From NCBI RefSeq assembly GCF_000724545.1, contig NZ_JHBV01000031.1, forward strand, positions 62,001-126,000: DNA of 64,000 nucleotides, read 5' to 3'. Below, in pieces: positions 43,196-52,713 of this stretch. Source of the DNA: Aureispira sp. CCB-QB1 (GTDB lineage Bacteria; Bacteroidota; Bacteroidia; Chitinophagales; Saprospiraceae). Numbering within the stretch: position 1 is the stretch's first letter; the number at the start of each line of letters is the position of its first letter. The notes under the pieces are model-generated. The model worked only from the letters and a program-made list of their open reading frames with translations, searched no databases and was not told where the DNA came from. Both the position numbers and the translations under genes were made by a program.

Positions 43196-43525
43196 CTACA
43201 CCGCAAAACTTTCGCCACAACCACAGGTTCTAGAAGCATTCGGGTTGGTAAAATGAAACCCTTTACCATCCAAACCTCCAGAAAACTCTAGTGTAGAATC
43301 AAACAAGTATAAAAAGCTTTTTAAGTCGGTGACAATCTTGACACCATTGTCCTCAAATACTTGATCTTCTGCTTGTGATTCGTTATCAAAATCCATATTA
43401 TAAGATAAGCCCGAACAACCACCACTCGTTACACTAACTCTAATAAAGTAGTTGTCGTCCAAGTTTTCATTCTTTGAACGAATATGGTTGATTTGTTCTT
43501 TAGCACTATCAGTTACAAATATCAT
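43196..43525 (-). CDS. iscA: Iron-sulfur cluster assembly protein IscA (HesB family)
   Basis: 109 residues. The three conserved cysteines are present: Cys37 in TSGGCSGLSY and Cys101/Cys103 in SRTCGCGESF. A-type carriers receive or deliver Fe-S clusters from IscU to apo-targets. It is the last gene of iscS-iscU-iscA, 33 bases after iscU. No hscA/hscB, ferredoxin or iscR follows. Confidence 0.94.
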   Translation of the reverse strand: MIFVTDSAKEQINHIRSKNENLDDNYFIRVSVTSGGCSGLSYNMDFDNESQAEDQVFEDNGVKIVTDLKSFLYLFDSTLEFSGGLDGKGFHFTNPNASRTCGCGESFAV

Positions 43526-43558
43526 AATAAAGAATTGAAAGTATTTTCAAATGTAAAT

Positions 43559-43945
43559 TTACTCAGCGTTTTTACTTTTGTAATCTTTGATTGCTGATTT
43601 GATAGCATCTTCTGCCAAAACAGAACAGTGAATTTTTACAGGAGGCAATTCTAATTCCTCAACAATATCCATATTGTCAATAGAAGAAGCCTCATCCAAT
43701 GTTTTGCCTTTGAGCCACTCTGTAGCCAAAGAAGAAGAAGCGATGGCAGAACCACAGCCAAATGTTTTGAATTTAGCATCTTTGATAACGCCAGATTCTT
43801 CGTCTACTTCAATTTGAAGACGCATAACATCACCACATTCAGGAGCGCCAACAAGTCCAGTACCAACATTTTTTTGGTTTTTGTCTAGGGTACCAACATT
43901 TTTAGGTTTCTTGAAGTGGTCTAACAATTTATCAGAATAAGCCAT
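43559..43945 (-). CDS. iscU: Iron-sulfur cluster scaffold protein IscU
   Basis: 128 residues with the scaffold cysteines Cys37 (GAPECGDVM, with Asp39), Cys64 (FGCGSAIASSS) and Cys107 (VKIHCSVLAEDAIKSAI). This is the site where the cluster is built from IscS-derived sulfur and iron. The LPPVKIHCS stretch is also the chaperone-recognition region in other IscU proteins. It lies between iscS and iscA with 78- and 33-base spacers. Confidence 0.96.
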   Translation of the reverse strand: MAYSDKLLDHFKKPKNVGTLDKNQKNVGTGLVGAPECGDVMRLQIEVDEESGVIKDAKFKTFGCGSAIASSSLATEWLKGKTLDEASSIDNMDIVEELELPPVKIHCSVLAEDAIKSAIKDYKSKNAE

Positions 43946-44023
43946 AATTGTATTTATTTTAGTGCTACAAAATGGTGTAGCGAGTGATCAAAATTTATGA
44001 TTGATAATACGTAGTGATTATCA

Positions 44024-45244
44024 TTAGTGTTCTGCCCATTCTACAGAATCTAGGTCGATACCTTCTTTGTACATTTCCCAGATTGGAGACAGTTCGCGCA
44101 TATGATTTACACCATTGCGAATCGCTTCGATTGCAAAGTCAATATCTTCCTCGGTTGTAAAACGCCCTAAGCTGATACGAAGAGAAGAGTGCGCCAAATC
44201 ATCACCCAAGCCCAATGCTTTTAGAACATAAGAAGGCTCTAAAGAGGCAGAGGTACAGGCAGAACCTGAAGAAAGCGCAATATTTTGGTTGAACGTCATC
44301 ATCAAGCCTTCGCCTTCTACATGTTTAAACGATAGATTTGTCATGTGTGGCATTCTGTATTCAGGATGACCATTAAAGACAACTTCTTCAATTTTCATCA
44401 ATTCAGTCTCTAGTTTGTCTCTCAATTTAGACAAGCGTTCTGCATCAGCCTCCATTTCTAGTTTACAAAGCTCACAAGCTTTTCCCAAGCCCACAATACC
44501 AGGCACATTTAGCGTACCTGAGCGCATGCCACGCTCGTGTCCACCACCATCCATTTGAGCGGTTACTTTTACACGAGGAGCTTTGCGAGATACATATAAA
44601 ACACCAACACCTTTAGGTCCATACATTTTATGAGCAGAAAATGCCATTAAATGAATGCCCAACTCTTTAACGTTAACAGGAATCTTTCCTACTGCTTGAG
44701 TAGCATCTGTCATAAACAACACTTGGTGTTTGACACAAATGTCGCTAATTGCTTTCATTGGTTGAACGACACCAATCTCGTTATTAGCAAACATGATAGA
44801 CACCAAAATAGTTGTAGGACGAATAGCAGCTTCTAATTCTGCCAAATCGACCAAACCTTGGCGATCCACTTTTAAGTAGGTAATTTCACAACCTTCTTTT
44901 TCTAGCTTTTTACAAGTGTCTAAAACAGCTTTATGTTCTGTCTCTAAGGTAATAATATGATTTCCTTTACGCTTGTACATTTCAGCAACTCCCTTGATGG
45001 CTAGATTATCTGCTTCAGTTGCACCAGAAGTGAAAATGATTTCACGAGGATCTGCTCCAATCAAATCTGCAATTTGCTCTCTTGCTTTGTCAACAGCTCC
45101 TTCGGCAGCCCAACCAAAAGGATGGTTTCTGCTGGCTGCATTTCCAAAATGTTCAGTAAAGTAAGGTATCATAGCCTCAACTACTCTTGGGTCAACTGGA
45201 GTTGTGGCGTTATTATCTAAGTAAATTAATTTTTTGTCAGACAT
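44024..45244 (-). CDS. iscS: Cysteine desulfurase IscS
   Basis: 406 residues, class I (IscS-type) enzyme. It starts [15 protein letters not shown]; His104 (ETEHKAVL) stacks on PLP, Lys206 ([11 protein letters not shown]) forms the Schiff base, and the long mobile loop [10 protein letters not shown] carries the catalytic Cys330. It removes sulfur from cysteine and passes it to IscU. First gene of the minus-strand isc operon. Just upstream lie two inverted repeats and a TACTTTTG -7-like box (see 45269-45320), which may control the operon. Confidence 0.96.
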   Translation of the reverse strand: MSDKKLIYLDNNATTPVDPRVVEAMIPYFTEHFGNAASRNHPFGWAAEGAVDKAREQIADLIGADPREIIFTSGATEADNLAIKGVAEMYKRKGNHIITLETEHKAVLDTCKKLEKEGCEITYLKVDRQGLVDLAELEAAIRPTTILVSIMFANNEIGVVQPMKAISDICVKHQVLFMTDATQAVGKIPVNVKELGIHLMAFSAHKMYGPKGVGVLYVSRKAPRVKVTAQMDGGGHERGMRSGTLNVPGIVGLGKACELCKLEMEADAERLSKLRDKLETELMKIEEVVFNGHPEYRMPHMTNLSFKHVEGEGLMMTFNQNIALSSGSACTSASLEPSYVLKALGLGDDLAHSSLRISLGRFTTEEDIDFAIEAIRNGVNHMRELSPIWEMYKEGIDLDSVEWAEH

Positions 45245-45268
45245 TTGTTCTCTATTTGTTATTGTATT

Positions 45269-45320
45269 TAGATTAAATCTAATCTAGTACAAAAGTAACA
45301 CTTTTTCAATTGAAAGTGTT
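45269..45320 (-). promoter_or_regulatory. Putative promoter/operator of the isc operon
   Basis: 45297-45320 contains AACACTTT and AAAGTGTT as perfect arms of an inverted repeat; on the minus strand it directly abuts TACTTTTG (45297-45290), which fits the Bacteroidota -7 consensus TAnnTTTG. Downstream, 25 bases before the iscS start, is the 13-base palindrome TAGATTAAATCTA (45269-45281). A regulator sensing iron or Fe-S status binding here is plausible but unproven; no -33 TTG is seen. Confidence 0.4.
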
Positions 45321-45765
45321 CGAGAATAGATCAATTTTTCACGAAGTCTTTAAAAAAAAAATAATTCTAGAAAATACCTTACGATTTTATGACAATTGAA
45401 TCTTGTTTCTAAAACTAAAACAAGGCTTTGGGATAGGAATAAAATTTTGCAAAGAGAGGCTAAGTAGCTTATTATTGATGCTATTTGTATGGTTTGTAAT
45501 AATAAAATAATGAAAGTTAGAGGGAGCGATGGTGTTTTGATGAAATGTAAATATTAAGAATATTTTTTATTAATATAAAAGTAATTGAAGGCAAGCTTAG
45601 AACAAAAAAGCTTTGAACCTACTTGGTGAAGAACCTATTTCATGCTTTAAAATTTAAAACTATACATTTTGCTAGTACCTTCTATATCAATTGTATTCGT
45701 TTTGTGAGGTAAATATTTAAGGTGCTTTCATCCTTTTGAGCATTCAATTGAAATAGACTGTCAGC

Positions 45766-45898
45766 AGCTAACTAAAAGCAAAGCGCTCACGCAGTAAACT
45801 AATATAAATGTGCTTTTGTGTAACTAAGCTTGCGCTCTCACGAGCGTAGCGAGCTAACTAAAAGCGAAGTGATTACGAAGTAATCGACTAACTACTAG
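45766..45898 (+). repeat. Cluster of GC-rich intergenic repeats (units II and III)
   Basis: Contains the 22-base sequence shared with 18334-18355 (45796-45817) and a unit II copy (45822-45857) with the hairpin CGCTC-TCAC-GAGCG. A third unit (45858-45890) contains the perfect hairpin GATTAC-GAA-GTAATC at 45871-45885. Units are joined by the short linker CTAACTAAAAGC or close variants. Confidence 0.75.
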
Positions 45899-45974
45899 AT
45901 AGTTATAGCTAGATATGAAACAATAAGTAATTAGTTTTTGTTGTTATAACCGCTGATACAGGATCTATAGTGTT

Positions 45975-48900
45975 TTATTCCATTCGTCCTGCAACAATAC
46001 ACGTTTTTTTGAATCGCTTGACAGTCCCATCGGGGCGGAATATTTCTATCGCCAAGATATGAATGCCAACCCTTGCTTTTTTTCCTTCATTATTGGTACC
46101 ATCCCATTGCAAGCTGCCCTCTCTAGCCAACAGTTCTCCGTTGATTAAGTTCCGAACCAAACGCCCTGTCGCATCGTATACGTCAATCGTTGCCACATAA
46201 CCCAAATCATCTACATTGTAATTGATTAATAGGAAGTCCTCATAACCGTCGCCATCGGGAGAAACTGTTTCATTAGGGAGTTGAATTAAGTCGCTCCCAT
46301 CAATATCATTAGCGTAGAAACTAGAGTTTTGGTAAGCAGGTGTTGCATAACCTACTTTTGTTGCTGCCGAATGCCAATTATTGGGATCATTGGTTGGAGC
46401 ATCAAAGTCAATACGTTCTAAAGAAACACCATTTTGATCATCAATTAATGGAGAATGATAATCTTCTGAATAATCAAATAGGTCCATTACTTTTGCCAAA
46501 TAAGCAATTTGTGGGTTGCCTAAACTATCAATACAAGTAGAATCATAGACCGCATATAAAAAGACAGTACCCTCTTTATCGTCATAAGTTGGCAAATCAT
46601 TTTCAGCAAAGAGTTCTGGGTTAGGGGTATAATATTGTTCTCTTATTTGATCGGCATCTTCTGTAATAACAACATATTCATTAGGAAATACTAGCCAATC
46701 TATATCGACAGGACGAGTTTGAACAGAAGATGCAATTGTTGAATTTTTATAGGGAATTGATTGGTTAGAGAGAACGAAGTCGGCTGTATTTAATACTTTA
46801 TTAGATCTATTGTATAATTCAATAAAATCTTTACCTCCTGTAACAGGATTAAATAGAATTTCATTTAGAATGAAATCACCTTTATTGAGATCTTTAGGAG
46901 AAACAGGTAATGCAACACGAGCTGTATTTTTTAACGCAATTGAATTTCCTACACAGTCGGTTACCCTTGAGTTTATTGTTATGATATATGTTTTATTTGA
47001 ATCTAAATTTCTGTCTAATAAAAGCGTGACACTATTGTATAATGGAGGTTCAATGAACACAGATGTAATGTTGATATTACCATCGTTGAAACTATAATTA
47101 CTTGCTGTAGCTCCTGCAACGTCAGCGATTGCTTCAGAGAAATAAACTCGGATGCTATCTGGGCTTAAAGGAAATGCTCTTAGCGCATCTGGAGATTGTA
47201 CATCAGGGGCAGTATTTAACACAGAGTTGGGCGTTGAAGGTGTCCCCCCCAGTAAATTCTCAGATGCTTTCCAATTGTCTGCCGCCTCGCAAGGACGATC
47301 AGGGTTAATGCGTTCTAGAGACCATCCCCCATCATCTTTATCCGCATTTTGATACCAAGACAATTCATAAGCAACGGCATCAATCACCTCTCCAGATTGG
47401 TCTTGTAAAACCAATTCATCGCTAGTATTTAAATCGGGAAAAGGACTAACAGGCAACACGTGACCAAAAGAAGCAAAACTAACTGTATCGTCACCACTAT
47501 AAATGGTAACGTATTCACCAGGACCTAAAATAAAGAAAGGTAGTGTTGATGTAACAGAAGAGGCATCTGTGAACGTGAAATTTTCTAAATTAAATGTTTT
47601 GTTAGAACGGTTGTATATCTCTACATATTCTTTTTCTGGCAAACCAACAGGAGGGTTAGGGTCCGCCATTATTTCGTTAATAATTAAGTCGTAATGGCTA
47701 GCTGCACCAGATTCATAATAAGTCATTGATATGGTGCCAATACCCATACTGTTGCCAACACAGTCCTCCAAATTATTTAAGGTAATAGTGTAAGCAGTTT
47801 GATCAACCATATTTGCGCCTAAGGTTAAAACAACTTCATTGTTAGATAAGCAAATTACGGTCACAACAATAGCCCCATTGTCAATGGAATAACTACTGGT
47901 TAGGCTTGCTAGGTTTTTATTCAGAGCATCATCAAATTCTATCAATATTTGATTTGGACCATATTGGCGGGTATTGATGACACTTGGAGGTGTATTATCA
48001 ACCGTATTATCATAAACAGAATTTTGAACCCCAGGAGTACCGCCTGTATTATTGTTAGAAGCAATCCAATTTGCAGATCCCTTGCACAGTAGGTTAGGGT
48101 TGATTAATTCAAGTGTCCAGCCACCATCATCTTTATTATTATCTTGATACCAAGTATCATCATATTCCAAACTGTCCAAAGTAGTTCCGTTAGGGTTAAT
48201 TAGCATTAGTAGTTCTCCACTATTGGTTAGACTTAAGCTATTTATAGGAACAACAGTACCAAATCCACTAAAACTAGCTTGATTAGAAGCTGTACACAAA
48301 ATTACATATTCTCCTGGTCGTAGGATATGACTTGGAAGAAGGTGATTGCTAGATTCAAACAAGGCATAATTGGCAAGATCAAGTGTTTTGTTACTACGGT
48401 TATAAATTTCCACAAATTCCGCATTGGGCAACCCGACTACAGGAGTTGGGTCAGCATGTATTTCTGTGATAATAAGATCTTGGTAACCTGCTAATTGGAT
48501 TTCGTAGTAATCAAAAGAATCGATTGTATTGGCAAGAATAGTATTTCCAGAACAATCAGCAACATTATTAACGGTTACTATATAATTGGTCAAATCAACC
48601 ATTGGAGCAGTTAAGGTCAAAAGAACTTCGCTTGGAGGAGAAAAATTGACACTAGAAATAGTCGCATTGCTAATATTATAATTGCCAAGCACATTGGCGT
48701 TATTGTCTAAGCCTTCATTAAAGGTAAGAAGAACTTGGGTAGCACTTGTAAAATTAGCATCGACCAACAAGGGACCTTGAGTATCAGGGGTATTATTGTA
48801 TACCGAGTTTTCTTGCCCAGGCGTTCCTCCTGCTGGGTTGTTAGATGCAATCCAATTAATAGCCCCTTGGCAAATTAAATTAGGATTAATCAATTCAAGC

Positions 48901-50246
48901 GTCCAGCCTCCATCGTCTTTAACGGCATCTTGGTACCAACTATCATCATAATCAACACTATCAATCGTTTGTCCTAATGCATTTTTAAAGGTGACTAATT
49001 CACCTCCATTGGTTAAAGTCAAGGAACCAATATTGAGTGTCGTTCCAAAAGAGCTATAAGCACTAACATTAGCAGATGCTGTTAAGACTACCATAGAATC
49101 GGGAAATAACAAAAAGCTAGGCAAGGTCTTATCACTTCCATCATTAAACAACATACCTCCCAAATCAATGATTTTGTTGGAGCGATTTAGCAACTCTACA
49201 AATTCTGCATTGGGTAAAGAACCAACGGTAGATGAAGGATCGGCGTGTATTTCGTTGATAATAATATCTTGAAATGCTGCTGCTTGGACATTATAATAAG
49301 TGAAATTATCTGTTCCATTAACAATAGCATTGCTATTTAAGTCTTCTACACCATTGATGGTAATGGTATTTTGCAAAGCACTAGTTAATGCACTTGTTGT
49401 GAGATGTACCAGCATTAGGTTGTTCGCATCTCTAGTTGCCGTGTTGATAGTAACCCCATTGTTGATGCTATAGTTGGTGGTAAGATTAGCAGAAGTCAAG
49501 TCAACAACTTCGTCAAAAAGTACGTCTACTTCTGTTGCAGAAATAACAGTGGTTGAGTTAATACTAGGAGGTGTAATATCAGGAATAATTGTATCTATAT
49601 AAAAATCGTCAAAGAAATGCTTATTAATAACTGAATTAGCACTAGATTGAACAACTAGAATTCCAAAATAGTTGCTTGTGTTTATAGATGCATCGACTGT
49701 ACTACCATCTAAAACATATCCATTAGATGGGTTTGAGCCTAAGTCATCATACTCAAGTGTCCAAGTATTAGACGTATTTCTAGTTATTTTTACCTTAAAA
49801 GGATTGGATGAAGAATGATTGATTTTTCCATCTGTTCCATCAATAATTTTTGTTTCGACACCATTTATAACACTATATAATGATATTTCGTCATTGGTTC
49901 CCCCCAACATTACAAAATATCCATTCATGGTATTATTCAGGTTTAAAGAATCCGACATCAAGTATATTTTAGCAAAATTTACGCTTGATGTACTAAATTG
50001 GAAGTCAAAATAAAACTCCCATATTGTATTTGTATATAAATTGGATGGCGTACTTAAATAATAAGTAGCAGGTACTGGACTTTGGGACTGTAGTTGGTTG
50101 CTACTATTAACTGTAAATAGAGAAGTTGTTCCAACCCAAGTAGGATTAGCAGAAAAATTGCCATCCGAAAAATCTTCTTGAAGGGTTTGTGCTAGGCTAA
50201 GATTATTGATCCAGATAATCAAAAAAAGTAAGAAAATGTATTTCAT
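45975..50246 (-). CDS. Large secreted lamin-tail-domain protein with T9SS-type C-terminal domain
   Basis: 1423 residues. Signal peptide 1-19, a LamG-like N-terminal domain (20-215), then alternating Ig-like (SwmB/Big_5-type) and lamin-tail domains. Lamin-tail units lie at about 328-480, 585-735, 840-1000 and 1115-1310. The first three share EIHADP or EIMADP, AEFVE or EYVE, YNRSNK, WYQ...KDDGGW and GGTP; the fourth is longer and diverged. Residues about 1325-1423 form a gliding-motility-associated/CHU_C-type domain (VSPDGDGYEDFLLINY, IDVYDATGRLVRNLI, LQWDGTNNEGK) that directs T9SS export. Lamin-tail proteins of this sort are cell-surface or secreted and often sit beside nucleases or phosphatases, but none is adjacent here. 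Adhesive role possible, unproven. Confidence 0.9.
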   Translation of the reverse strand: MKYIFLLFLIIWINNLSLAQTLQEDFSDGNFSANPTWVGTTSLFTVNSSNQLQSQSPVPATYYLSTPSNLYTNTIWEFYFDFQFSTSSVNFAKIYLMSDSLNLNNTMNGYFVMLGGTNDEISLYSVINGVETKIIDGTDGKINHSSSNPFKVKITRNTSNTWTLEYDDLGSNPSNGYVLDGSTVDASINTSNYFGILVVQSSANSVINKHFFDDFYIDTIIPDITPPSINSTTVISATEVDVLFDEVVDLTSANLTTNYSINNGVTINTATRDANNLMLVHLTTSALTSALQNTITINGVEDLNSNAIVNGTDNFTYYNVQAAAFQDIIINEIHADPSSTVGSLPNAEFVELLNRSNKIIDLGGMLFNDGSDKTLPSFLLFPDSMVVLTASANVSAYSSFGTTLNIGSLTLTNGGELVTFKNALGQTIDSVDYDDSWYQDAVKDDGGWTLELINPNLICQGAINWIASNNPAGGTPGQENSVYNNTPDTQGPLLVDANFTSATQVLLTFNEGLDNNANVLGNYNISNATISSVNFSPPSEVLLTLTAPMVDLTNYIVTVNNVADCSGNTILANTIDSFDYYEIQLAGYQDLIITEIHADPTPVVGLPNAEFVEIYNRSNKTLDLANYALFESSNHLLPSHILRPGEYVILCTASNQASFSGFGTVVPINSLSLTNSGELLMLINPNGTTLDSLEYDDTWYQDNNKDDGGWTLELINPNLLCKGSANWIASNNNTGGTPGVQNSVYDNTVDNTPPSVINTRQYGPNQILIEFDDALNKNLASLTSSYSIDNGAIVVTVICLSNNEVVLTLGANMVDQTAYTITLNNLEDCVGNSMGIGTISMTYYESGAASHYDLIINEIMADPNPPVGLPEKEYVEIYNRSNKTFNLENFTFTDASSVTSTLPFFILGPGEYVTIYSGDDTVSFASFGHVLPVSPFPDLNTSDELVLQDQSGEVIDAVAYELSWYQNADKDDGGWSLERINPDRPCEAADNWKASENLLGGTPSTPNSVLNTAPDVQSPDALRAFPLSPDSIRVYFSEAIADVAGATASNYSFNDGNINITSVFIEPPLYNSVTLLLDRNLDSNKTYIITINSRVTDCVGNSIALKNTARVALPVSPKDLNKGDFILNEILFNPVTGGKDFIELYNRSNKVLNTADFVLSNQSIPYKNSTIASSVQTRPVDIDWLVFPNEYVVITEDADQIREQYYTPNPELFAENDLPTYDDKEGTVFLYAVYDSTCIDSLGNPQIAYLAKVMDLFDYSEDYHSPLIDDQNGVSLERIDFDAPTNDPNNWHSAATKVGYATPAYQNSSFYANDIDGSDLIQLPNETVSPDGDGYEDFLLINYNVDDLGYVATIDVYDATGRLVRNLINGELLAREGSLQWDGTNNEGKKARVGIHILAIEIFRPDGTVKRFKKTCIVAGRME

Positions 50247-50706
50247 TATACTATTGTTTGTCTATTATTATTGGCTACTTTCTTTTATAAGCTGGGTTGT
50301 CAGTATAAAAAGTATAGGAATAAATTAAACCTATTACCAAGTGTATTTTATAGTCTTCAAATTCTAGTCAATTTAAGTAAAAATAAAGACTCTAAGATTA
50401 ATTGAAGGTTAAAAGTTTGCGAACTTTACAGAAATCCAGATAATTGTACAAGGCTACCTTTTTATTTTTTTATGCAACCTGATAATAATTCGGGGTTAAA
50501 ATGTACTGCTTCTCAAAAGTATTCTTCCTATCTTTGTTTTATAAAAAAACATTCTGTGACAACCTTCGGGAGGCAGAAAAACTAAAAAACTAAGCTTGCG
50601 CCCTCATGACCAAAGGGAACTAACCTTGCGCTCTCATGAGCGTAGCGAATAATAATCAACGGAGTATTATTGTTTATTACTTATTACTTATTAAAAAAAC
50701 AGAATC
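50247..50706. other. Intergenic region upstream of asd
   Basis: 460 bases between divergent genes. TATCTTTG at 50529-50536 fits the -7 consensus and could serve asd, without a visible -33 box. 50588-50650 holds two GC-rich repeat units. No gene seen. Confidence 0.55.
50588..50650 (+). repeat. Two tandem GC-rich repeat units II
   Basis: 50588-50623 (AACTAAGCTTGCGCCCTCAT...) and 50618-50650 (AACTAACCTTGCGCTCTCAT...) are head-to-tail unit II copies. In the first the stem is CCCT/AGGG, in the second CGCTC/GAGCG, so sequence differs while pairing is kept. Confidence 0.72.
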
Positions 50707-51729
50707 ATGAAAGTAGCTGTTGTTGGCGTCACAGGTATGGTGGGCCAAGTTATGTGTCAAGTATTGGAAGAACGCAACTTCCCAATTACAGAGTTTTTAC
50801 CCGTCGCTTCTGCACGTTCCGTAGGTAAACAGGTGACATTTAAGGGGAAACAGTATAAGGTAATAGGAATGCAAGAGGCAATAGATAAGGCACCTGATTT
50901 AGCTATCTTTTCTGCAGGAGGAAGTACTGCAAAAGAATATGCCCCTAAGTTTGCTGCTGTTGGAACTACTGTGGTAGATAATTCTTCGGCATTTAGAATG
51001 GATGCCGATAAACCTCTAATCGTGCCTGAAGTAAATCTTCATGTTTTAAAACAGGAGGATAAGATTATTGCCAATCCCAACTGTTCGACCATTCAACTCG
51101 TCGTCGCTTTAAAACCTCTGCATGAAACGTACGGCATTGATCGTTTGGTAATATCTACGTATCAATCAATGACTGGCACTGGTGTACAGGCTGTCAAACA
51201 ATATGAAGAAGAAATGGCAACAGGAACGGCTAGTAATCCTGCTTATCCACACCCCATTTTTCAAAACTGTTTGCCTCATTGCGATGTCTTTTTTGATAAT
51301 GGCTATACAAGAGAAGAACTAAAACTTGTTAAAGAAACACGCAAGATACTAGAAGATAGTAGTTTAAGAATTACAGCAACAGCTGTTCGAGTTCCTGTAC
51401 AAGGAGGACATTCTGAAAGTGTGAATGTTAGCTTTCACAAAGATTTTGAAATTACAGAATTAAAAACTATATTAGAAAGTGCAGATGGTCTTGTCGTTGT
51501 AGACAATCCTACAAATAATCAATATCCAATGCCATTGGATGCTCAACACAAAGATGACGTTTTTGTAGGAAGAATTCGCCGAGACGAATCGAATGAGAAG
51601 ACTCTCAATATGTGGGTTGTTGCAGATAACTTGAGAAAAGGTGCTGCTACAAATGCCGTACAGATTGCAGAGTATTTGCTTCACAAAGGATGGCTAACTA
51701 ATGAAACAAAAACAGCATTAGCTGATTAA
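50707..51729 (+). CDS. asd: Aspartate-semialdehyde dehydrogenase
   Basis: 340 residues. NADP-binding VVGVTGMVGQVMCQVLEER (5-23), FSAGGSTAKEYAP, the nucleophile Cys126 in IANPNCSTIQLV, and His235 in VPVQGGHSESVNV are all present. The enzyme reduces aspartyl phosphate to the semialdehyde feeding lysine, threonine, methionine and diaminopimelate synthesis. It stands alone after a repeat-rich spacer. Confidence 0.96.
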   Translation: MKVAVVGVTGMVGQVMCQVLEERNFPITEFLPVASARSVGKQVTFKGKQYKVIGMQEAIDKAPDLAIFSAGGSTAKEYAPKFAAVGTTVVDNSSAFRMDADKPLIVPEVNLHVLKQEDKIIANPNCSTIQLVVALKPLHETYGIDRLVISTYQSMTGTGVQAVKQYEEEMATGTASNPAYPHPIFQNCLPHCDVFFDNGYTREELKLVKETRKILEDSSLRITATAVRVPVQGGHSESVNVSFHKDFEITELKTILESADGLVVVDNPTNNQYPMPLDAQHKDDVFVGRIRRDESNEKTLNMWVVADNLRKGAATNAVQIAEYLLHKGWLTNETKTALAD

Positions 51730-51869
51730 TAAAGAGTTGGTCTGTTAAAATCAGCGATTATCAACAGACTACTTATGATGAAATATATTATGCTATTCAA
51801 TGGTTGCTATTAAGTGGAATATGTATTGTATAGCATAAGTTTTGTTCTATGCTCTTTTAATTGAATGAA

Positions 51870-52175
51870 ATGACACCCGAACTAGAGCAAATTCGAGATG
51901 AAATAGATGAGCTAAGTGCCTTCAAAGCTGACATTCAGTTTTTGGAGGCATTAGCTAATAATGCCATTTATTGCCTAAGTCAATATCAAAAAAAAGATAT
52001 TCCTTTCCGTCTTAAGCAGGCTATAGATATTGTTATCACTGATGTTTTAAATACATTAACTAAAGAAGTTGAATGGGCCAAAGAGGAAGTTGATAACGAA
52101 GATGCAGAGGAATTTAAAGCCTTATTTCTAAAAGCCAAAAACCAAATCTTAGCCGATATCAATCAATTGTTCTAA
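51870..52175 (+). CDS. Small helical protein, unknown function
   Basis: 101 residues from the ATG at 51870 (MTPELEQIRDEIDELSAFKA); an in-frame TTG nine bases upstream is an alternative. The composition is acidic and nearly all helix-forming, with no signal peptide or membrane segment. A cysteine sits in ANNAIYCLSQYQ, and the second half (FRLKQAIDIVITDVL, then EVEWAKEEVDNEDAEEFKALF) looks amphipathic. I recognise no family. It lies 140 bases after asd on the same strand and may or may not share its transcript. Confidence 0.6.
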   Translation: MTPELEQIRDEIDELSAFKADIQFLEALANNAIYCLSQYQKKDIPFRLKQAIDIVITDVLNTLTKEVEWAKEEVDNEDAEEFKALFLKAKNQILADINQLF

Positions 52176-52713
52176 GCTTTAATGGTAATGCTTACGACTC
52201 TTTAACCTTTCAATCTGAGGTTGCTTTTTTCAATCATTCTATTTGGGAACGTTGCTCTTAATTAGAGATTAGAAAACTTTGTATTTCTTCTACTAATTGA
52301 GGAGGGTATCCCATGCCCTAAAGTCACATACCTATCCCTTCCTTTTTTAAGATTAACCTCGACTATTTTTTTACTATATGATGGTATCGTGACAGATGAA
52401 ATTAGCCATGAATGGAGTCTTTTTTATAGAGTTGAAAGTCCTGAACTTAGCAGAAGTTAGTGGAGTGGATTTATATTTGAATAAAAAATAAAAAAATATT
52501 TTTCATTTTTTTTGTTCGTTTGATGTGTTTTTAATAGTATGTTAATCAATTAATTGTGTTTGATTGGGGGTTGTTGCTGTTTCGACATATTTTTTAAAAA
52601 GGTATAAAAATATTTTCTAAAAATAGGGGAGCTTTTGTGGACCTAACGACTATAAGGTAAAATAGCACATCAACTAGCTATTGTTCTTATTAAACTTGTG
52701 AAAATAGAATATT
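52176..52713. other. Intergenic region upstream of the two-gene cassette
   Basis: 538 bases. A weak hairpin AACCT/AGGTT followed by GCTTTTTT (52204-52229) could terminate the preceding gene. 52470-52640 is extremely AT-rich, compatible with a promoter region for the 52714 gene. No open frame or repeat copy is recognised. Confidence 0.5.

Larger units (their letters stand above)
45245..45974. other. Long repeat-containing intergenic region upstream of iscS
   Basis: 730 bases without a gene. The iscS-proximal part carries putative control elements; 45766-45898 is a cluster of GC-rich repeats; the middle (about 45330-45765) is AT-rich with nothing recognised. Confidence 0.65.
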
